From Lentisphaerota bacterium (GTDB lineage Bacteria; Verrucomicrobiota; Kiritimatiellia; JAAZAB01), in NCBI GenBank assembly GCA_020201415.1, contig JAIVGW010000249.1:1-7005 (forward strand): a stretch of DNA of 7,005 bases, given 5' to 3'. How positions within the stretch are numbered: the first letter of the stretch is position 1; each line of letters opens with the position of its first letter. The position numbers and the translations under genes are program-made. A model generated the notes under the pieces. The model was not told where the DNA came from. It ran no database searches and saw only the letters and a program-made list of their open reading frames with translations. Below, piece by piece: positions 1 through 6,247 of this stretch.

Positions 1-42
1 GCCGCAACGAGCTTAACCTGGTCCGAAAACCGAAAAACCGTG

Positions 43-466
43 TCAAACGTAAATCGTAAAATCATACAGGGGTTTTTCAGCGCAATCTAAATTAATAATC
101 TCCAGCCGTTTCCGCAGTGTGTACCCCCATTCACCACGCCGTGATTTTTCAAATCGAGACAACATACTCGCAAAATTAGTTGCCGTCCCCATCCGCAGAC
201 GCGTCTTGATCCAACCATTGCGCACACACGTATGCCGGCGCACCAGCCATGCCAAACTGTATTTTAGCTCGCTGCTTTTCGCCTGACTCGCTAATACCTC
301 TTCGTCAATCCCCAATGCCTCCTACCCCATGCTTACATGATCACGATCATCACGGAATACCGACTAGCGACAGTCTCCGCGACACATTACATGACTTGTC
401 CGCCATAGCCTTGCTCGAATGAGGATAAACTGCTCCAGCATACTCTATTCGTGGTTTTCTTGGCAT
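43..466 (-). pseudogene. Decayed REP-associated tyrosine transposase (RAYT, Y1/HUH family)
   Basis: This is the relic of a single-strand transposase of the IS200/RAYT type, which normally nicks DNA with an HUH motif and one tyrosine. Reading from ATG at 466, the first 14 codons give MPRKPRIEYAGAVY, the characteristic N-terminus of this family. After a 31-bp insertion (394-424) the reading resumes as HVMCRGDCR, then a TAG (366-364), then a segment containing FRDDRDH (357-337), then a second TAG (324-322). The same frame continues as EALGIDEEV and runs into the C-terminal domain, recognisable by LAWLVRRHT and WIKTRLRMGTATN, to the stop at 43. The central part, about 190 or more residues in normal members and including the HUH motif and catalytic Tyr, is missing between about 336 and 321. 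The downstream open stretch 315-43 could begin at a TTG codon, but I think it is a remnant and not a gene. The insertion, two stops and large deletion make an active enzyme impossible. Family assignment is from remembered sequence patterns. Confidence 0.8.
394..424 (-). repeat. 31-bp insertion in the transposase relic, resembling a dispersed palindromic repeat
   Basis: Aligning the frame to the expected family sequence (...AGAVY|HVM.RGD...), the codons for VY end at 425 and those for HVM begin at 393. The 31 bases between are extra and break the frame. Read on the minus strand the insert ends in GGCTATGGCGGACAAGT. This is close to a short repeat I recall as common between genes in PVC and related genomes, with a core like CTTCGCCAAGGCTACGGCGGACAAG. 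The first part of the insert (ATTCGAGCAAGG) fits that core with a few changes. The hairpin that the full repeat would form is degenerate here. The boundaries are clear from the protein alignment; the identity of the repeat is from memory. Confidence 0.5.
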
Positions 467-569
467 GCGAGCATTCTAGCTGAACTATCTTTTTCGTCAA
501 CATTATTATTATATAGGACTGACCCCTAATAGACTAATACTGACGAATGCAAGTTAAGCTGTTCTTGGT
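467..569. other. Intergenic stretch between transposase relic and beta-helix gene
   Basis: These 103 bases are richer in A and T than the neighbouring genes. They separate the stop of the beta-helix gene (570) from the ATG of the transposase relic. On the minus strand they contain AGGGGTCAGTCCT (527-515), followed by an AT-rich run of ATAATAATAAT. A GGGGTCAGTCC-like motif a short distance before a RAYT start is something I recall from related genomes, so it may mark the original end of the mobile element. Just after the beta-helix stop there is only a weak 4-bp stem (CTTG-AAC-CAAG) without a T tract, so I do not call a terminator. Confidence 0.4.
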
Positions 570-3500
570 TCAAGGGGTTTTATGCGGGGGATTTCTTGCG
601 CCAATGTCCGTCCCGTCTTTGGCGCCCCCACGGGCGGGCGAATCTGGATGCAGCCTGAAATCGCCGGCGTCAGGATCCATGATCATTGGATCGGCAATCA
701 GGGTTCCCTCACCCACGCCGTATATCTCTTGCAATTGTTCCACGCTCGACGCGCGAGGCATTTCCCTGTCACTATTGAAGCCGCTTCTAAAATACATGAG
801 GGGTTGGCCGTGCTTATGGGCGGGTTCCGGCCAGTGGAGATTATACGACATAGTCAAGTTCCTGGTCGGCGAGTTGAATTTAAACGCCGCTTGCGTGTGT
901 TTGCCGCCTCGCACAATAATGTTATTGGTGATTTTCCATCGGGAATCGGGACTATTTTTAGTGGCATTGGCGGAAAGGGTGTAGATTCCGCTGCGAAAAT
1001 TAATCGCCCTGGCGCTGAAGTGGAAAATATTGTTTTCGATCAGCACTCGGTTACAACTATAAAAATGCATCGTCGGGCTGGTCATTGAACCAGGCGAACG
1101 ACTTCGCAGACCACTGTGCGCTTCGAAAACATTATTCACGAAACTCAAATCCTCTGAATTGGAGAAACGCACTGCCGCCAGTGATGTCCCGGTCCCATAC
1201 TGCAGTCCGCGAATCCTGAAACCATCGATAGTGATGTGTCTATGACTGCCCATGCCTGAAATCGCGTTGGGAAACAGTTCAACCAAATCAATGATCGCCA
1301 TGCCCGGCTTTACACTGCGGAATGTCAGATGTTGATCCTCCGAAAGACCGTTTTGCCAAATTTGCAACGGTTCCCGGTAGATACCCGGACCGACCAGGAT
1401 CGTGTCGCCGGCGTTGGCCTCTGCCGAGGCCGCCGACAATGTGCGCATGGCCAAGTCCCAACTACTCCCGTCATTTTCGTCCGACCCTTCGATCGACACA
1501 TACCGCGTAGTTGGCGACGGGTTTTCCGCTAGTGTAGAAAAATCCAGCTCGGCCTGGCCGGCTCCCGCTTCGCCGCTTACATCGAGCCGCACGCGGTATG
1601 TTGTATCCGGCTCAAGGCCGGCAATCATCACCACGCGCTGCGTCTCCTTCAACCTGGGCGACTGTGCCACCTTCAGCGTTTGTTCCTCGCCATCCGGCAA
1701 GCGCCACCATTTCAGCGTCGCCTCCGGATACGTCGTGGGCGTTGTCCATTGAATGACGGCTTGATTCTTCGCCGCCGCCGCAACGCGGAATCGCTCAATC
1801 TCTATTTTACATTTTTCAACCGGCGCGCCCCTGGCACCGATTGGTTTCCATCCGAGTCCCGTATGCGCCAATTGATGATTGATGGGCAACAGGCAAGTCA
1901 AGGGGTCCAGCTTCAGGGAATCGTAGGCGACACTGGCGTGCGGTTCCGTGATCCGCCGACCCCAGCCGGCGAGTTGCATCGTCGCCTCCGGCCCGGCGAA
2001 CGCGTTGCACTCGCTGATCAATATTGCCCGGCTCCTGTCATCCAATGTTATCGGCTTCGGCGAACTGGCTATGAACAGATTGTTGCGCAGAACCAATCGT
2101 CCAAGCGTGGCAGTTGCCTCGACAGCCATCTTCAGATCGTTAAATGTGTTGTTCAAAACCGACACTGTGTCCGAATTCTCGACTACCAGACCGATCGCGC
2201 CGTGGGCGAACACGTTCTTTGACAGCGTGATGTGGTCACTGGTCCGAGCGATCAGTGCCTGGTCCTTAAAATTGCGAAAAATAAACCCTTCGATAATCAG
2301 GTGAGAGGAATTTTCGACGATCAGGCCTGGCGCATCGTTTCCGGCTCCATCAATGACGACCTCACCGTCGCCGTAGGTCTTGAGCTTCGCAGGCTCGTCC
2401 GCCTTTGCCCGTGAGGCCACAAGCAAGTTTTCACAATAAAGCCCGCTCATGACATAAATTGTTCGCCCGGTTTCCAGCTCATCAACCGCACGGGATAGCG
2501 TTCGCCAAGCTCGGGAGGGAGTTCGCCCATCAGCCTCATCGTCGCCACCAATTGAAACATAGCGCACGTTACCAGCTTCAGGAAACGCTCCTTCGCCAAG
2601 ATGCGGGCTGCCCGCATGCAACCGATAATCGTTATTCAGCGGCGAGGCAAAACCAGCTTCTGCTACATCCGCGTCATCGTCGAGCACCAGGTTTCCGGAA
2701 ACCGGATTTTCTTCCGTGGAATCAGCCGACGTTATTGGATCATGGGTGTTTCGATCCCGTAATTCCGAGCGCACCACCGTGTTGTGCCTGACGGTGCGGG
2801 GATAGTTCATCGCCGGCTCTACAATACCGTCAACGAACACGTTCCCTTCAATAATAAACCGTTGCCTTACACGCTTGTCATGAAGTAAGCGGTCGTCACC
2901 AAGATAGGCGCCCATCCCGGCCATGACCAAGTTGTCGCGAAACCTTACGGATTGAGGGGTAATGTAGGTTTCCACGTCGTGTCCATAACCCCCCGCGGGG
3001 CCGCGCGCGCCATTGGCGTAAATCGTATTGCTCTCGATCAACGCGTCCACCACGCCTGTGCGCAGTTGAAGTCCAAACTTATCATTTAAAAAGACGTGGT
3101 TGCCGGACATGATAAAATGGGTCGATTCCCGCACCAACACACCCGTGGAACACCCATAGATTGTATTATAGATCACCCGAACGTGCTCAGCGTCGTCGCG
3201 CACATGTATACCGTCAGGTTGAAACGTGATTGTAAAACCCTGGATTTGGTTGTGTGAGCCCGTAACCAGAAATCCGGCCGCACGACCAAGCCACGGACGG
3301 ACCAAGACCACCCTGGCAACGCCCGGATCCTTACGGTTGATCAGGTTGACGTATAATCGTTTCGCGTCCGGGTCAAAAAAGTACGTTCCCGGCCGGGCAT
3401 CGACCATCCCGGTATCCAGAACCGTGACGTACAGCCGCATACTTCGTTGATCATACACGCGGCTCGGTGCATTTTCAGCGTTTGTAGACCAGGTCGATCG

Positions 3501-3887
3501 TGAACCTTTTAACAGCTCCCATTGTTCCGGTTTGTCGGCACGGGTCACCACCACAGTCTCGCCCCGCGCCGCGCGAAACACTATTGGACGTTCCGCCGTA
3601 CCCGCTCGGTTAACGGTGACGCTCTCATGATACGTTCCGCCCCTGACCACAACCAAGTCACCGGGCTCAGTGCGTTCCGCCGCCGCCGAAATTGTGCGGA
3701 AGGCCGCCGCGGACGACCGGCCGTCATTATTATCGTCACCGGTCGTGGCCACATACAACGTGCGCTTGGGAAAATCGCCATCGGCCACGGCCCACGCGGC
3801 GGACAAAATCAAGGCAAGCGTGCCCGCTATCAGCCTCGGCGTTAAGATTCCCGATTTCATTTGTTTTGACTGCTCATAATTTCGCAT
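570..3887 (-). CDS. Secreted three-module right-handed beta-helix protein with an FnIII-like domain
   Basis: A large exported protein of 1105 residues, likely to bind or cleave polysaccharide, though no catalytic residues can be assigned. Residues 1-35 form a signal peptide: a basic n-region (KQMKSG..PRL), a hydrophobic core around 19-31 and an AVA cleavage site before D36. Three DUF1565-type module starts are visible: LYVATTGDDNNDG (44-56), RYVSIGGDDEADG (442-454) and RYVSIEGSDENDG (795-807). Each is followed by a 'W/FRTLS.A....G..I.V..G.Y.E' stretch and then by parallel beta-helix rungs rich in N-N-x-F/I (NNTF 579-582, NNLF 602-605, NNVF 918-921, NNIF 952-955). Modules 1 and 3 close with the usual cap, DYRLHAGSP (420-428) and DFRLHPDSP (1076-1084); module 2 has only a weak equivalent near 669-685. 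Residues about 696-786 look like a fibronectin type III domain (GLEPDTTYRVRLDV, 757-770). ATG 3887 is preferred because GGAG lies 11 bases upstream; Met10 (3860) is a possible alternative. The gene lies 24 bases after the sialidase-like gene, probably in one transcript. Related folds include polysaccharide lyases and pectinases, but none can be named here. Confidence 0.88.
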   Translation of the reverse strand: MRNYEQSKQMKSGILTPRLIAGTLALILSAAWAVADGDFPKRTLYVATTGDDNNDGRSSAAAFRTISAAAERTEPGDLVVVRGGTYHESVTVNRAGTAERPIVFRAARGETVVVTRADKPEQWELLKGSRSTWSTNAENAPSRVYDQRSMRLYVTVLDTGMVDARPGTYFFDPDAKRLYVNLINRKDPGVARVVLVRPWLGRAAGFLVTGSHNQIQGFTITFQPDGIHVRDDAEHVRVIYNTIYGCSTGVLVRESTHFIMSGNHVFLNDKFGLQLRTGVVDALIESNTIYANGARGPAGGYGHDVETYITPQSVRFRDNLVMAGMGAYLGDDRLLHDKRVRQRFIIEGNVFVDGIVEPAMNYPRTVRHNTVVRSELRDRNTHDPITSADSTEENPVSGNLVLDDDADVAEAGFASPLNNDYRLHAGSPHLGEGAFPEAGNVRYVSIGGDDEADGRTPSRAWRTLSRAVDELETGRTIYVMSGLYCENLLVASRAKADEPAKLKTYGDGEVVIDGAGNDAPGLIVENSSHLIIEGFIFRNFKDQALIARTSDHITLSKNVFAHGAIGLVVENSDTVSVLNNTFNDLKMAVEATATLGRLVLRNNLFIASSPKPITLDDRSRAILISECNAFAGPEATMQLAGWGRRITEPHASVAYDSLKLDPLTCLLPINHQLAHTGLGWKPIGARGAPVEKCKIEIERFRVAAAAKNQAVIQWTTPTTYPEATLKWWRLPDGEEQTLKVAQSPRLKETQRVVMIAGLEPDTTYRVRLDVSGEAGAGQAELDFSTLAENPSPTTRYVSIEGSDENDGSSWDLAMRTLSAASAEANAGDTILVGPGIYREPLQIWQNGLSEDQHLTFRSVKPGMAIIDLVELFPNAISGMGSHRHITIDGFRIRGLQYGTGTSLAAVRFSNSEDLSFVNNVFEAHSGLRSRSPGSMTSPTMHFYSCNRVLIENNIFHFSARAINFRSGIYTLSANATKNSPDSRWKITNNIIVRGGKHTQAAFKFNSPTRNLTMSYNLHWPEPAHKHGQPLMYFRSGFNSDREMPRASSVEQLQEIYGVGEGTLIADPMIMDPDAGDFRLHPDSPARGGAKDGTDIGARNPPHKTP

Positions 3888-3898
3888 TGATCGTAAAT

Positions 3899-3902
3899 CT
3901 CC
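3899..3902 (-). promoter_or_regulatory. Probable ribosome binding site of the beta-helix gene
   Basis: GGAG on the minus strand, 11 bases before ATG 3887 and inside the 24-base gap after the upstream gene's TAA. The spacing is a little long, but no equally good site precedes the alternative Met10 codon, so this site favours the longer N-terminus. Confidence 0.5.
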
Positions 3903-3911
3903 AGTTCATTT

Positions 3912-5846
3912 TTAATATCCGTTTCCGGGCAGAATTGCGGACACTGGCACTTTGCTTGCACCGATGTGTTCCTTACCTATACTGTAAACTATCCATACAC
4001 ACTCGCCGACAACGGCTGATTTGAAATACTGGGGTCCGGACCCGCCCCCGCCCTGCGACTTATGCATACCCGGAGTGTTGTTTGCCAGGCTTTGATGAAG
4101 CAGCAACCAGGTCTTATCAAACAGCCTCCCATCGTGTGAAACGGTAATAAACATATTTTGGCGATTGGGCGAATTGGCTATAACATATACAGTTCCATCA
4201 TCAAGGACGCCAGAATTCGGTTTAACAGAACCATAAAGGGAAGTTCTCCGTGGAAGCGGATAGTAACTTTCAGTATTCATCCGCGCAGCAGCATAATAAA
4301 AGTTTTTCTGGCTGGTGTTTTCAAGAATCAATACAAGCGAACCATCAGGACGCTTAAATTCCGTGGAGTGAGGCAGGTAAATTCCATTCTGGCCATCATG
4401 CGCCATATTACTGGGGCCCGGTGGAAAGAAAGTGCTGCCATAAGGCGGAATACCGCACCCGCTGCCGACATGCATCTGGAAATCTTCCGGCGCTTCCGTT
4501 AGAAGTGGGGCATCCCGGTATACCGGCGACAGAGTTTCAAGCGGCAGCGTTATTTTCGGCGTCAGCGTGATTGCCGTTGGAAATTCCAACGCTTTATAAA
4601 CCGGCGATACCGGCTGAAACCGGTCATTGATAATGTCCCATTCCTGAAAATAACTTCCGATCAACCATGAGATATAGCGGCCACGCGGCGGTTGGGTACG
4701 CTTGGCGAAGAAATAATTTTTCTCCAGAACCGGCTCGTCCGCGCGACGCTTGGACTTCTCGCGGGCGTCAGCGGTCGTAACCCCATGCATAGCCCCCAAA
4801 GTTCCGAAAAAGAAAAGCCGGTCATTGATGACTCGGAAAACGCCCAGGGCCTCCACACCGCGCACGGCGTCTTGATCACTTACCCGCTTGCGACGGCGGA
4901 CGGGTACGGGCGCCGTGGTCACTTCCGCTAAATACGCCTCGCCCTGCCAGTCAATATTACCGTACGTGTCAATAATTTTGCCTGCACAAGCAAGCCGCCG
5001 GCTTCCATAACCGCCTTCATCAATTGCATGATTTGTCCAGACAGCCAGCAACCGGTCCCGGAACGGCAATACATCAACATTATGGTTAAATGTCCCATGT
5101 CGGACACTTTCATAAACACCGCTGCCACCATCGTCCAGAGACACATTGCTCGGCAGGGAATGGAACACTTCAACATGTTCCGCCGCATCCAAAGGCGGCA
5201 AGCCCAGGCCGGCAATCCTTGGATCAAACCCGTCCGGCGGGACCCATTTTATCGGTGCTGCAGGGTCCGGCGGCGAGTTTTCGTAAAGCGCTGCCGTGTC
5301 CATTGTACGGGTATCAGGCAAGATGGATGAATAATCCCCGCCGCGAAGTTCTTCCGGGCCGCCTATCGCGAGCACGGCCCCGGCCTTGCCGCACAGAAAG
5401 CGGATCGCCAACAGATTTTCTCCGGGATTTACCGGCGCGTTTACACAATAATCATCAATCAGCGGCGGGCATCGTCTGTTACCCTTTTCAGTTGTATCAA
5501 GGATACAATTACCATTTAGCCAGGCCTCCAAATACCAGTCCGCTCCAAACCCAAACGTAGCTACTTGTTTTGTTTCGGCGCACAGGGGCAGGAATATATA
5601 AGCCGTATGTTTTTTTTCACCGTAGGGCGGGGCGCCAAAATATTCCTTAAAATCATACTGGCAACGGGTCGGCGTGATTTCACAGGCCTGGATATTTTTA
5701 TCGCCACTCTTGATAACATCAGGAATCACCTTTATTTCATCAAGATGGAGAGGAGCTTGTGCGCCCAAAACGGGGGCAAAAACAACCCATTTCGAAGGCA
5801 AGCGCACACTTCCTTTAATCTTTTTAATCGATTGCTGGATGATCAT
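3912..5846 (-). CDS. Sialidase-fold (BNR-like beta-propeller) protein with N-terminal beta-sandwich domain
   Basis: A complete protein of 644 residues. The N-terminal part (about 15-168) begins LPSKWVVFAPV and contains FGFGADWYLEAWLNG (98-112), a GEN.LAIRF stretch (142-150) and GGPEELR (162-168). This resembles the beta-sandwich accessory domain found at the front of many Lentisphaerota and planctomycete glycoside-hydrolase-like proteins. Residues about 225-640 look like a six-bladed sialidase-type propeller. Late landmarks are DGSLVLILEN (501-510), GVLDDGTVYVIANSPNR (546-562), a degenerate Asp box SHDGRLF (570-576), and the terminal IVYSIGKEHIGASKVPVS (619-636). No FRIP motif or full S-x-D-x-G-x-x-W Asp box is visible, so sialidase activity should not be assumed. 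There is no hydrophobic signal peptide, and seven of its ten cysteines fall in the first 152 residues, which fits a cytoplasmic protein. The start is supported by an in-frame TAA shortly upstream; the RBS (GGAA) is weak. The gene sits 24 bases before the secreted beta-helix gene. The fold is fairly secure but the substrate is unknown. Confidence 0.8.
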   Translation of the reverse strand: MIIQQSIKKIKGSVRLPSKWVVFAPVLGAQAPLHLDEIKVIPDVIKSGDKNIQACEITPTRCQYDFKEYFGAPPYGEKKHTAYIFLPLCAETKQVATFGFGADWYLEAWLNGNCILDTTEKGNRRCPPLIDDYCVNAPVNPGENLLAIRFLCGKAGAVLAIGGPEELRGGDYSSILPDTRTMDTAALYENSPPDPAAPIKWVPPDGFDPRIAGLGLPPLDAAEHVEVFHSLPSNVSLDDGGSGVYESVRHGTFNHNVDVLPFRDRLLAVWTNHAIDEGGYGSRRLACAGKIIDTYGNIDWQGEAYLAEVTTAPVPVRRRKRVSDQDAVRGVEALGVFRVINDRLFFFGTLGAMHGVTTADAREKSKRRADEPVLEKNYFFAKRTQPPRGRYISWLIGSYFQEWDIINDRFQPVSPVYKALEFPTAITLTPKITLPLETLSPVYRDAPLLTEAPEDFQMHVGSGCGIPPYGSTFFPPGPSNMAHDGQNGIYLPHSTEFKRPDGSLVLILENTSQKNFYYAAARMNTESYYPLPRRTSLYGSVKPNSGVLDDGTVYVIANSPNRQNMFITVSHDGRLFDKTWLLLHQSLANNTPGMHKSQGGGGSGPQYFKSAVVGECVWIVYSIGKEHIGASKVPVSAILPGNGY

Positions 5847-5949
5847 AATAAATATTCCAATTAAGATTTACTAATTACCCGGGGTGCATGCGCGCCTGTG
5901 CTACCGCACCGTATCAACGCACTAATATTGCACTCCGCAAAACAGGTGT
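5847..5949. other. Leader region of the sialidase-like gene
   Basis: These 103 bases lie between the FG-GAP fragment and ATG 5846. The 40 bases nearest the start codon are markedly AT-rich (minus strand ...TAATTAGTAAATCTTAATTGGAATATTTATT), unlike the GC-rich stretch just before them. This is a plausible place for a promoter and leader, but I could not find a convincing -35/-10 pair. A TTGATA hexamer near 5914 has no good partner 17 bases downstream. Small inverted repeats such as GTGC-GGTA-GCAC are too weak to call a terminator for the upstream sequence. Confidence 0.3.
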
Positions 5950-6219
5950 TCACTTTACCGGCAGATACCCGCGTAGGCCCCAGAGTGTGTCGCGCAGGAT
6001 GATACCACGAGGCAGCGATTTGATTTGCCATTCACCGGTATTGACGTTGTACAGCGCCAGATCCCAGATCCCGTCGCCATCATAATCGCCCGGCACCGGC
6101 AGGTATCCCGGCCCACCCCACCAGTAGTTCCGCACGATCTCAACTCCCTGCGCCGTCCGGATCGACAATTGCCGAGTAAAACCACTGTGAGAGTTTATTA
6201 TGGATTTTAATGTAGGGTC
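5950..6219 (-). pseudogene. Orphan FG-GAP/VCBS-like repeat fragment
   Basis: An open frame of 89 codons plus stop follows an in-frame TGA at 6222-6220 and contains no ATG start, only a TTG at 6168. It encodes RTAQGVEIVRNYWWGGPGYL, then PVPGDYDGDGIWDLALYN, then TGEWQIKSL and WGLRGYLPVK. This is one full unit plus the start of the next from the tandem 'WGW..PVPGDYDGDG..DLAVY...TG.W.I' repeats. Such repeats occur in large extracellular proteins of Kiritimatiellota and relatives. The D-x-D-G-D-G motif is a calcium-binding loop of the FG-GAP type. The fragment stops exactly where the next loop (usually PVxGDYDGDG) should begin. Upstream of RTAQG the expected W of the preceding motif reads as L (TTG). 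It has no signal peptide and no visible RBS. I read it as the broken tail of a lost gene; a tiny expressed protein starting at TTG 6168 is possible but less likely. Confidence 0.65.
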
Positions 6220-6247
6220 TCATTTGAATTGCTTGGGTGATTCTATA

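Noticed and set aside
43..315. Separate 90-residue gene starting at TTG 315
   Set aside because: The frame continues upstream through a stop into further transposase sequence (FRDDRDH and the N-terminus), so it is the tail of a pseudogene and not an independent gene.
545..580. Possible rho-independent terminator after the beta-helix gene
   Set aside because: Only a 4-bp stem (CTTG/CAAG) with a 3-base loop and no following T tract on the minus strand.
582..1088. 168-codon plus-strand open frame opposite the C-terminal beta-helix module
   Set aside because: No recognisable motif or RBS, and the opposite strand holds well-conserved beta-helix and cap motifs here.
1680..2222. 180-codon plus-strand open frame opposite the beta-helix gene
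   Set aside because: Its translation is low-complexity and Arg-rich with no family resemblance, and the minus-strand frame has a coherent signal peptide and domain pattern. It is an antisense shadow.
3226..3450. Plus-strand small open frame near the middle of beta-helix module 1
   Set aside because: Antisense shadow of coding sequence with no independent support.
4928..5227. 99-codon minus-strand open frame inside the sialidase-like gene
   Set aside because: Out of frame with the intact 644-residue protein and without homology-like features.
5847..5949. Sigma-70-like promoter before the sialidase-like gene
   Set aside because: AT-rich sequence and a TTGATA hexamer are present, but no acceptable -10 hexamer lies at the right spacing.
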